From: an uncultured Collinsella sp. | GTDB lineage: Bacteria; Actinomycetota; Coriobacteriia; Coriobacteriales; Coriobacteriaceae | Reading direction: 5' to 3' | Assembly (NCBI GenBank): GCA_900551625.1 | Contig: URWZ01000106.1 | Location: forward strand, 1-6,112 | DNA: 6,112 nt | In this document: positions 1 through 5,104 of the stretch, in pieces | Layout of the letters: every line of letters starts with the position of its first letter | Numbering within the stretch: position 1 is the stretch's first letter | Translations under genes and position numbers: made by a program | Notes under the pieces: generated by a model | Seen by the model: the letters and a program-made list of their open reading frames with translations, nothing else | The model's database searches: none | Told to the model about the DNA's origin: nothing

Positions 1-1
1 C

Positions 2-340
2 TGTACCCTCAAGCCCTTTGAGCGACGTTTGGTTTCCACTGGCTTGGCCATTGCGCTGCCCGATGGCTACGCCGGCTTTGTCCAGCCCCGCAGCGGTCTA
101 GCCATTAAGCAGGGCCTGTCTATAGTCAACACGCCCGGTCTCATCGACGCCCACTATCGAGGTGAACTTAAGGTCATCCTCATCAACCTGGACCCCATCA
201 ACAATATCCAGATCAACAAAGGCGACCGCATCGCCCAACTCGTCATCCAAGAAGTCCCCACGGTCAATCTCGTAGAAGTAGAAGAACTAGACGAAACTGA
301 TCGAGGAGCCGGCGGTTTCGGTTCTAGCGGCGTATCCTAG
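2..340 (+). CDS. dut: dUTP diphosphatase (dUTPase), 3' part
   Basis: Trimeric dUTPases hydrolyse dUTP to dUMP and pyrophosphate in the cytoplasm, keeping uracil out of DNA and supplying dUMP for thymidylate synthesis. The reading frame is open from base 2 with no start codon, so the 5' end lies outside the window; 112 residues are visible of a usual 140-150. Conserved motifs appear in family order: PRSGLA (visible residues 29-34), the IDAHYRGEL region with the catalytic-type Asp and the YRGE turn, [10 protein letters not shown], and the glycine-rich C-terminal [10 protein letters not shown] that closes over the nucleotide. The missing part would carry motif 1. A TTG at 29 is an internal Leu codon, not a start. 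The gene ends in TAG at 338-340, and a long hairpin element begins 17 nt later. It converges on the glycosyltransferase gene. The family assignment is firm. Confidence 0.95.
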   Translation, partial: CTLKPFERRLVSTGLAIALPDGYAGFVQPRSGLAIKQGLSIVNTPGLIDAHYRGELKVILINLDPINNIQINKGDRIAQLVIQEVPTVNLVEVEELDETDRGAGGFGSSGVS

Positions 341-357
341 TCGTTTACGTACTTTCC

Positions 358-461
358 GCTGACCGGCCCGACCCGCCTATATATCATCCCATGCTCAAAC
401 ATTCTCGCTTCGCTGCGAAACTGCGCGTGGGACGATATATAGGCGGGTCGGGCCGGTCAGC
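358..461 (-). repeat. Long hairpin element, copy 1
   Basis: This is a 104-nt near-palindrome. The outer arms 358-385 and 434-461 are perfect 28-bp inverted repeats, GC-rich outside and ending in a TATATC-type junction inside. Within them is an asymmetric core (381-438, 58 nt counting the shared ATATC ends) that continues the stem imperfectly and then forms a small central hairpin around TCGC and GCGA. The core is the reverse complement of copy 2 at 638-704, apart from one T-A to C-G base-pair change (388 with 431) and a 9-nt indel. The strand given is the one on which the core reads like copies 2 and 3. It starts 17 nt after the dut stop. There is no T-tract after the right arm, so it is not a typical intrinsic terminator. 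Its function is unknown. Confidence 0.9.
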
Positions 462-540
462 TGCGTTTACGCACTACAAGCTGCGCCGGATCCTCACATT
501 AGAAGCTGCAAAGGTGAACCAAAGTAATTAATTGCAGTTT

Positions 541-579
541 GCAGATGCGGCAAAGGAATTGCTCCTTTGTCGCATCTGC
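541..579. terminator. Strong hairpin, possible bidirectional terminator
   Basis: A 17-bp stem (541-557 with 563-579) has a single G-T wobble and a 5-nt loop (ATTGC); bases 540 and 580 add one more pair. It lies midway between two convergent genes, where a bidirectional terminator is expected. Neither flank has a clear T-run: the right side is ATATCAGAAAG and the left side, read on the minus strand, begins AAACTGCAATTAA. Termination is therefore inferred from position and stem strength. The sequence is unrelated to the hairpin elements on either side. Confidence 0.5.
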
Positions 580-619
580 ATATCAGAAAGATTGATTATT
601 GTTTTCAAGCGAGTAGACG

Positions 620-722
620 CCCGCCCACCTCTCACACATATCGTTCCACGCGCAGTTTCGCAGCGAGCGAAGCGAAGCGAGAATGTTTGAGCATGGAATG
701 ATATGTGTGAGAGGTGGGCGGG
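620..722 (+). repeat. Long hairpin element, copy 2
   Basis: This is a 103-nt near-palindrome in the opposite orientation to copy 1. The outer arms 620-642 and 700-722 are perfect 23-bp inverted repeats (purine-rich GTGTGAGAGGTGGGCGGG on the right), and apart from the shared junction their sequence differs from the arms of copy 1. The core, 638-704 (67 nt), matches the copy 1 core base for base except at 645 and 697, which pair with each other, and a 9-nt expansion of a GCGA/AGCGA microrepeat at about 662-680. The stem continues into the core through 644-648 with 694-698. No coding function is visible. Confidence 0.9.
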
Positions 723-739
723 AGGGATGCGAGCGCCCC

Positions 740-783
740 GCGAGAATGTTTGAGCATGGAATGATATATGGGCGGCTCCCGCC
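740..783 (+). repeat. Hairpin element, truncated copy 3
   Basis: Bases 740-767 repeat 677-704 of copy 2 exactly (28 nt, 63 bp apart), which is the right half of the element core ending in GATAT. Beyond it comes a third, different arm sequence that itself folds as GGCGG, CTC, CCGCC (771-783). No left core half and no complementary left arm are present; the bases before it (723-739) are unrelated. It is therefore a half copy abutting copy 2, a remnant of nesting or deletion. It ends about 18 nt from the stop codon of the glycosyltransferase gene. Confidence 0.85.
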
Positions 784-800
784 GAGCAGCGAACTTTCGG

Positions 801-2102
801 CTAGCGGATATGCGCTGGTTTTTCGCCCCAGTAGAAGCGGCAGAAGGCTCGTTTGCGCTTTTGGGGCTTGCCTGCAAGTTCCATGGTTGCGATGGCGATA
901 TCCTCGGCTGCGCGTGGACGGCGCAGCACTTCGCCGTTAATGAGTAGTGCCTTGAGCGATTCGGGATGATCGTGGAGATGGCGCAGTGTCACGATGAGCT
1001 CGCGTGCGGTCGTGACATGCATGCTGGCGCCCATGCCGGTGAGCATGGTGGTGTTGGCCTTTTCCTGGCCATATGACTTGCCCAGCAGAATCATAGGCAG
1101 GTGTGCGCACAGGCATTCGGTAACAGTGAGTCCGCCAGATTTGAGGATTGCCAGGTCACAGCCGTGCATAAGCGCTGCCATGTCATCGACGTAGTCAAGA
1201 ACCGTGACGTTCTCGAGTTTCATGGCATCGAAAAGCGTTTTGAGACGGGTGCCATATTCGGCATCCTTGCCCGGCAAAAAGACAAAGTGCATGTCCTCGA
1301 AGCTGCGCAGGAAGGGGAGGGTGCGGTCCATCTCCGTGCGAAAGCGAACGTACGGTTGAGGCAAACTGGCGCCGGCCATCACCAGCACAACGAGCTTGTC
1401 TGTGGGGAGATTGAACTTCTCGAGTTCTTCCTCGCGGTTGTAGTCCGTATCAAACCCGGCGCGAATGGGGATGCCCGTAATGCGGATCTTTGCCTCGGGA
1501 ACCTTACGGGGTCGGAGTGTTTCGGCCATAAACTCGTTTGCCACGCAGAATAGGTCGGTGTCCTTATGGGGCCACCAACCCTCGACCTCGTAATCGGTCG
1601 GTACGCAAATGACGGGATAGTCGATGCCCGTAATGACGCGCGCGCCGACGGCGACGTTGGCTGCCGTGATATGTGTGGCTACCACGGCAATGGGCCTGCG
1701 AGTTCGAACGTATTCGTTAAATGCGGGGAACATGATGCGCGACCATGCCGTGCCACCGCCCCAAAGCAGGTGTCCGGTAAGGGTATAACGCCAGGTCAAG
1801 TCATAAATTGGGCGCGTGGCGCCGGTAAACGAGGCGGCCGTTTTGTTGCCGTCGAATTTTATGCGTCCAAAATCGAGGATATCGAGCACTTCAATCTCAA
1901 CATCCTCGGGGATGCCATTGGTGCCGCGGATGAGGTCGAATGCCTGCGCAATCGCATTTGCGGCGGCCTTGTGGCCCGAGCCGACCGAGGCGTGCACGAT
2001 AGTCACGAGAGGTTTTTGTTGAGCCAAGAGCGTGGTTTGTTCCGATTGGGGAGTGCTGTGCGTGAGCAGGGGAGCGTCGTCGCTCGTCTGCGTCTGATCC
2101 AT
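801..2102 (-). CDS. MGDG-synthase/UgtP-type diacylglycerol glycosyltransferase
   Basis: The 433-residue protein has the two-domain layout of the MGDG synthase / processive diacylglycerol glucosyltransferase family (GT28-like, GT-B fold). These are peripheral membrane enzymes that move a hexose from a UDP-sugar onto diacylglycerol to make membrane glycolipids and lipoteichoic-acid anchors. The N-terminal domain carries HASVGSGHKAAA (residues 37-48), the family's glycine-rich acceptor-side loop. The C-terminal domain carries KSGGLTVTE (321-329) followed by GQEKANTTML, the nucleotide-sugar binding region. About 30 polar residues precede the first strand, and the tail is basic (KRKR near 417), which would suit contact with an anionic membrane. 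The start is chosen because a GGGGAG Shine-Dalgarno lies 7 nt upstream of the ATG at 2102. The sugar and the acceptor cannot be told from sequence. It is transcribed divergently from trxB. Confidence 0.85.
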   Translation of the reverse strand: MDQTQTSDDAPLLTHSTPQSEQTTLLAQQKPLVTIVHASVGSGHKAAANAIAQAFDLIRGTNGIPEDVEIEVLDILDFGRIKFDGNKTAASFTGATRPIYDLTWRYTLTGHLLWGGGTAWSRIMFPAFNEYVRTRRPIAVVATHITAANVAVGARVITGIDYPVICVPTDYEVEGWWPHKDTDLFCVANEFMAETLRPRKVPEAKIRITGIPIRAGFDTDYNREEELEKFNLPTDKLVVLVMAGASLPQPYVRFRTEMDRTLPFLRSFEDMHFVFLPGKDAEYGTRLKTLFDAMKLENVTVLDYVDDMAALMHGCDLAILKSGGLTVTECLCAHLPMILLGKSYGQEKANTTMLTGMGASMHVTTARELIVTLRHLHDHPESLKALLINGEVLRRPRAAEDIAIATMELAGKPQKRKRAFCRFYWGEKPAHIR

Positions 2103-2219
2103 CGATATCTCCCCTTCATCTTTGTTTCACAGAGAATCATTGTAGTGCATGAGTGTCACGTTCGCATAAATATGGGTATGAGCGCAAAGAACGCCAATCT
2201 TTCGACAGGAGGTCTCTTC
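2103..2219. promoter_or_regulatory. Divergent promoter region, glycosyltransferase/trxB
   Basis: This 117-bp gap must hold the promoters of both flanking genes. For the minus-strand gene, TACAAT (the complement of 2139-2144) is a good -10 about 30 nt before the expected 5' UTR ends at the ATG, but no convincing -35 sits 16-18 bp upstream. For trxB the best guess is CATAAA at 2165-2170 with TTGTAG at 2140-2145, a poor match with a 19-bp spacer. The two overlap, so the genes may compete for polymerase. I see no clear operator dyad here. Confidence 0.35.
2207..2212 (+). promoter_or_regulatory. Ribosome binding site fixing the trxB start
   Basis: A perfect AGGAGG lies 7 nt before the ATG at 2220. 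The same frame is open far upstream, with in-frame ATGs at 2172 and 2178, but those have no comparable Shine-Dalgarno and would add residues before the FAD-binding strand. The start at 2220 puts the GGGPAG motif at residue 13, as usual for the family. Confidence 0.85.
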
Positions 2220-3158
2220 ATGACTACCCATCAGCCGATCGATGTTGCGATTATCGGCGGCGGGCCTGCGGGCTATGCTGCAGCCATTTACTCGGCGCGC
2301 GCCAACCTAACGACGACCGTGATAGAGCAAGGCATGTCGGGAGGACAGATCGCCACAACCAATGAGGTCGAGAACTATCCGGGCATTCCGCTCTTGAGTG
2401 GCGCCGAACTCGGCGAGCGGTTTCAGCAACATGCAGAGGGCCTGGGAGCACAGGTTACATGGAGCATGGTTACGGGTATCGATTACGATGCGGATGCGGC
2501 GCTGTTTACGGTGCATCACGATATGGGCGATACGCTGGCCTCGAGCGTTATCGCTTGCATGGGTGCCACGCCGCGATCTGCTGGTTTTGTTGGCGAGGAT
2601 ATGTATCGCGGTCGTGGCGTTTCTTATTGCGCGACGTGCGATGGCATGTTCTTTCGCAGCAAGCAGGTTTTTGTCATCGGTGGCGGTAATGCTGCCTGCG
2701 AGGAAGCCCTGTTCTTGTCAGAAATCGCCAGCAGCGTGACCATCGTCTTGCGCCGCGATCAGTTCCGTGCTCCCGATGGCGTAGTTCAAAAGGTGCTCGC
2801 AAAAGATAATATTTCAGTTAGGTACCAAACTAGTATTGTGGAACTTTCGGGCGAGGCCATGCCCACGACTATCACCTTTAAGGACAACGCTACGGGTGGC
2901 ACTTATTCCGAGTCCTTTGATCCTGGTTCGTTTGGCATTTTTGTCTTTGCTGGCACGCAGCCCCATACTGAGCTTGTAGAGCATCTGGTAGATCTGGCGC
3001 CCGACGGCGGTATTGTGACCGACGAATCGATGGCCACCCGCACACCTGGCTTATTTGCCGCCGGCGATATCCGCTCCAAGCGTTTACGTCAAGTTGTGAC
3101 CGCCGTTTCGGACGGAGCCATAGCGGCTACCAGCGCATACGCTTTCTTACGCGGATAA
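2220..3158 (+). CDS. trxB: Thioredoxin reductase, NADPH-dependent, FAD
   Basis: This low-molecular-weight thioredoxin reductase passes electrons from NADPH through FAD and a redox disulfide to thioredoxin in the cytoplasm. At 312 residues it has the usual length. The motifs are all present: GGGPAG (13-18) for FAD; the active-site CATCDG with Cys137 and Cys140; GGGNAACEEA (from 154) for NADPH; RRDQFR (178-183), keeping the arginines that read the NADPH 2'-phosphate although the preceding His common in the family is Leu; and the C-terminal GLFAAGDIR (FAD-contacting Asp283) followed by RQVVTAVSDGAIAA. No thioredoxin gene adjoins it in the window. A longer open frame upstream overlaps the divergent glycosyltransferase gene antisense and is not coding. 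A rho-independent terminator follows about 40 nt after the stop, so it is probably monocistronic. Confidence 0.95.
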   Translation: MTTHQPIDVAIIGGGPAGYAAAIYSARANLTTTVIEQGMSGGQIATTNEVENYPGIPLLSGAELGERFQQHAEGLGAQVTWSMVTGIDYDADAALFTVHHDMGDTLASSVIACMGATPRSAGFVGEDMYRGRGVSYCATCDGMFFRSKQVFVIGGGNAACEEALFLSEIASSVTIVLRRDQFRAPDGVVQKVLAKDNISVRYQTSIVELSGEAMPTTITFKDNATGGTYSESFDPGSFGIFVFAGTQPHTELVEHLVDLAPDGGIVTDESMATRTPGLFAAGDIRSKRLRQVVTAVSDGAIAATSAYAFLRG

Positions 3159-3196
3159 GTACGATAATATATCTTATGTAAGGTTGTTCTATCACT

Positions 3197-3248
3197 AAAA
3201 CATCCCGCACAACGAGCTTGAGGCAATGTTGTCGCGGGATGTTTTGTT
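3197..3248 (+). terminator. Rho-independent terminator of trxB
   Basis: A 12-bp stem (3197-3208 with 3234-3245) extends inward by five pairs, ACAAC (3209-3213) with GTTGT (3228-3232), past a one-base bulge at 3233. The hairpin runs into TTTTGTT at 3242-3248. The left arm starts with AAAA, so the stem would also carry a T-run on the other strand, but no minus-strand gene ends here. Confidence 0.85.
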
Positions 3249-3330
3249 GTGCAAAACATGAGCCAGTTATTCTGCGGCCGGACCTGAGTCAAAATCGACG
3301 GTTATACCGTTCATTGTTGTGGTATGCAAA

Positions 3331-3352
3331 ACTAGATAATCTAGAATACAAT
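3331..3352 (+). promoter_or_regulatory. CTAG dyad and candidate -10 of the DUF1836 gene
   Basis: Bases 3331-3345 read ACTAGA, TAA, TCTAGA, a near-perfect dyad (CTAGAT, A, ATCTAG at 3332-3344). It is followed directly by TACAAT at 3347-3352, a plausible -10 that would start transcription just before the GGAGG at 3366-3370. The dyad would lie in the promoter spacer, a position that suits repression. The word CAAAACTAGAT (3327-3337) recurs exactly at 5000-5010 upstream of the DegV gene. No good -35 is visible. The dyad is seen directly; the operator role is inferred. Confidence 0.4.
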
Positions 3353-3376
3353 ATTGAAAACGAACGGAGGCACCAT

Positions 3377-3988
3377 ATGAATCACGTTAAACATGTCATT
3401 CCTATGTCCGATACGTCGGTTAGCATTAGCCCAGAGGATATTCAGCCAACGGTGCTACCTGATGCATTTATCCAGTCTGATATAGTCCGCAAACTCAATA
3501 CGCTCAGCTTGCCGCGCTATAACCAGTTGCCGAATGTAACGCTCTACCGTGACCAGGTCATTGAGTACATCGAGCTGTGGATGGAGCCGCTTTCGATTTG
3601 TGTGGAGCAGCCCGTCATTACGCCATCGATGATCAATAACTACGTAAAGGTCGGCCTCGTTCCCGCTCCGGTTAAAAAGCAGTATGGCCGTGAGCAGATT
3701 GCGCGTCTCATCGCCATTTGTATCTTTAAGCAGGTGCTACCCATCGCTGCGGTTCAGGCACTCTTTAACATTCAGCGCCTGAGCTATGATGCACCGACCG
3801 CCTTTGATTATGTGATTGATCAGCTCGAGGCATCGATTCGTGCGGCTTTTTCCGTCGAGCAGACTCCCGTGCCCGATACCGCACATCAGGTTACGCGCGA
3901 GTCGCTGCTCGTACGCAGTGCGGTATCGTCTTTTGTATCGAAGGCGTATCTAATGAGCTACTTAAAGTTCAATGGGTTTAATAGCTAG
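3377..3988 (+). CDS. DUF1836 family protein, probable transcription regulator
   Basis: This 203-residue cytoplasmic protein matches the DUF1836 pattern that I recognise: LPRYNQLPNVTLYRDQV (45-61), then ITPSMINNYVKVGLVPAP (81-98), then KKQYGREQIARLIAICIFKQVLPI (100-123). The middle part resembles a MerR-like winged helix-turn-helix, in which the MINNYVK stretch would be the recognition helix. A characterised relative is Bacillus subtilis YkrK, reported as a repressor of htpX. The start at 3377 has GGAGG six nt upstream; the open frame extends further upstream into the trxB terminator, which is not coding. The first 40 residues are poorly conserved-looking, and the last 60 are helical without a recognisable motif. 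It faces the DegV gene tail to tail, and both genes carry CTAG dyads upstream, so self-regulation and control of degV are plausible but inferred. Confidence 0.85.
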   Translation: MNHVKHVIPMSDTSVSISPEDIQPTVLPDAFIQSDIVRKLNTLSLPRYNQLPNVTLYRDQVIEYIELWMEPLSICVEQPVITPSMINNYVKVGLVPAPVKKQYGREQIARLIAICIFKQVLPIAAVQALFNIQRLSYDAPTAFDYVIDQLEASIRAAFSVEQTPVPDTAHQVTRESLLVRSAVSSFVSKAYLMSYLKFNGFNS

Positions 3989-4000
3989 CCGACGTACAAG

Positions 4001-4050
4001 ACGGGCGGGACAAAGAGCCATCAGACACTTTGTCCCGCCCGTATTTTGTT
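4001..4050 (+). terminator. Terminator between DUF1836 and DegV genes
   Basis: A perfect 15-bp stem (4001-4015 with 4028-4042, GC-rich ACGGGCGGGACAAAG) with a 12-nt loop is followed by ATTTTGTTT. It starts 12 nt after the DUF1836 stop and ends 11 nt before the DegV stop. On the plus strand it is a textbook intrinsic terminator. On the minus strand the T-tract is weak (CTTGTACGTC), so bidirectional use is possible but less certain. Confidence 0.9.
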
Positions 4051-4060
4051 TAGTTGGACG

Positions 4061-4927
4061 TTATTGGCCCGAAGCCACGCCCATGCCGTAGCCAATAATG
4101 AGCCCGTGCATCTCGGCATAGTATGAATCCAGTCCGTTGCAGGGCATGATGATGGTCTTGGAGCCGGGCCAATGCTCCACAATGCGACTGGCAAGTGCCT
4201 GGGCGCCCGCCTCATTTTCGACATGGTCGATGACGACTTCTCCACCGGTAAAGCCCTCGGCCTCCATGGTGTCGACAATCTTTCCAAGCATCTTCTTTTC
4301 GCCACGGGTGTGACCGACGAGCTTGATCTCCCCCTCCTCGCTTGCCGTGCCTAAAACTCGAATGTTGAGTTTATTGGCGATAACCCCAGCTGCCTTGGGA
4401 ATACGTCCGGCCTTGGCGAGATTTTCGTAATTGCACAGGCTAAAGAGAATCTTGCTGTTCAGTTCCAGCTCATCAAAATAGCTGCAGGCTTCCTCAAAAG
4501 AGACGTTGGGATTGCTTGCGAGATAGCGGTCGAACAGCAGGAAGATCAGGTCCATTTTGCCGCCGGCTGCGCGAGAATTGACCAGATGAATCTTTCGGTT
4601 CGGATCCTCGGCAAGAACCAAATCGCGTGCCGTGGCGGCGGCATTGTAGCTTCCCGAGACGCCCTCGGAGATAGGCATGCAAATTGTCTTGTCGGCAAGC
4701 CTAAAGAGTTCGGTCCACTCGCCTACGCTCGGACAGGCGCTCGAAGAAGCGCTCGACTCCGCCTGCACGGCGCAATTGAGTTCGCGAACATCGAGCGTGA
4801 GGTCATCGACGAACTCGCGCTCCCCCACTCGAATTTTAAGGGGTGCATATGCAAAGGTGGTATGGGGCGCGGTCGGTTGCCAATCGCGGAGGTTGCAGCT
4901 CGAATCGGAGATAAGTGCCCAGTTCAT
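4061..4927 (-). CDS. DegV family protein, probable fatty-acid-binding FakB type
   Basis: This 288-residue protein is full length for the DegV family. Characterised members (FakB) bind a fatty acid and present it to the kinase FakA for acyl-phosphate formation. Visible family features are the N-terminal ISDSSCNL (6-13); the SACPSVGEW segment near 63-71, at the place of the usual TSxPS motif; GVSGSYNAA (89-97), whose serines line the carboxylate site in solved relatives; ENLAKAGRI (168-176); and the C-terminal SYYAEMHGLIIGYG. It has no signal peptide or membrane segment, so it is cytoplasmic. The ATG at 4927 is supported by an AAAGGA Shine-Dalgarno six nt upstream and a TATAAT -10 further up. 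No FakA (DAK-domain kinase) gene is in the window, so the binding role rests on the family. Ligand preference cannot be read from sequence. Confidence 0.9.
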   Translation of the reverse strand: MNWALISDSSCNLRDWQPTAPHTTFAYAPLKIRVGEREFVDDLTLDVRELNCAVQAESSASSSACPSVGEWTELFRLADKTICMPISEGVSGSYNAAATARDLVLAEDPNRKIHLVNSRAAGGKMDLIFLLFDRYLASNPNVSFEEACSYFDELELNSKILFSLCNYENLAKAGRIPKAAGVIANKLNIRVLGTASEEGEIKLVGHTRGEKKMLGKIVDTMEAEGFTGGEVVIDHVENEAGAQALASRIVEHWPGSKTIIMPCNGLDSYYAEMHGLIIGYGMGVASGQ

Positions 4928-4938
4928 AGAGGGTCCTT

Positions 4939-5010
4939 TCTAGTTGTTCCTCAACAATTATAGCTATCTTTTGGACAGACGCTGTGCACATCTAGTATTC
5001 AAAACTAGAT
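4939..5010 (-). promoter_or_regulatory. Promoter and CTAG dyad upstream of the DegV gene
   Basis: On the minus strand TATAAT (complement of 4957-4962) is a perfect -10, giving a 5' UTR of roughly 20-25 nt. No good -35 lies 16-18 bp upstream. Further up, TCTAGT (4991-4996) and ACTAGA (5004-5009) form a perfect 6-bp inverted repeat with a 7-nt spacer, centred near -50 from the expected start. That is where an activator could sit, although a repressor acting by looping to the TCTAGT at 4939-4944 is also possible. CAAAACTAGAT at 5000-5010 is identical to 3327-3337 before the DUF1836 gene. The elements are seen; their function is inferred. Confidence 0.45.
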
Positions 5011-5040
5011 TGTTGCTTACACGCAAAACTTACGGTCGAG

Positions 5041-5080
5041 ATAAAAGAATGGACCTCGCACCCAAAGGATACGAGGTCCA
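5041..5080 (-). terminator. Rho-independent terminator of the NlpC/P60 gene
   Basis: A perfect 9-bp stem (5050-5058 with 5072-5080, TGGACCTCG) with a 13-nt loop is followed on the minus strand by TTCTTTTAT (complement of 5041-5049). It begins about 25 nt after the stop codon of the hydrolase gene, separating it from the DegV gene downstream on the same strand. On the plus strand the flank is CTTTCGTTTG, also somewhat T-rich. Confidence 0.8.
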
Positions 5081-5104
5081 CTTTCGTTTGCTGAGTTAGA
5101 ACAC

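Larger units (their letters stand above)
341..800. other. Gene-free, palindrome-rich region between convergent genes
   Basis: These 460 bases separate the 3' ends of dut (+) and the glycosyltransferase gene (-). I find no credible coding sequence. A small minus-strand frame across 632-877 shows the peptide YHSMLKHSR twice, but only because it reads through two copies of a DNA repeat. The region contains two long hairpin elements, a half copy and one separate hairpin, each listed on its own. The remaining single-copy sequence, roughly 462-540 and 580-619, is AT-richer in places and shows no tRNA, promoter or ORF that I can support. Confidence 0.8.

Noticed and set aside
358..461. Invertible phase-variation switch
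   Set aside because: Perfect inverted repeats around a short segment fit formally, but there is no promoter in the core, the site lies between convergent 3' ends, and no recombinase is nearby. Kept only as a remote alternative.
470..540. Possible tRNA or small RNA between the hairpins
   Set aside because: No cloverleaf, T-arm or promoter pattern could be found.
358..767. CRISPR array
   Set aside because: Three related units, but in mixed orientation, with unequal spacing, one truncated, and no spacer-repeat regularity or cas genes.
632..877. Minus-strand 81-residue frame with the peptide YHSMLKHSR repeated
   Set aside because: The peptide repeat comes from reading through two copies of the DNA hairpin element; the frame overlaps the glycosyltransferase 3' end and has no Shine-Dalgarno.
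1566..2219. Long in-frame extension upstream of trxB
   Set aside because: It is antisense to the glycosyltransferase gene, and the strong AGGAGG before 2220 plus the family N-terminus fix the true start.
2826..2836. CTAGTATT in trxB resembling the degV upstream dyad
   Set aside because: Lies inside a conserved coding sequence, only a half-site with no dyad; probably chance.
4586..4963. Plus-strand 125-residue frame
   Set aside because: Antisense to the DegV gene and its promoter; no recognisable domain.
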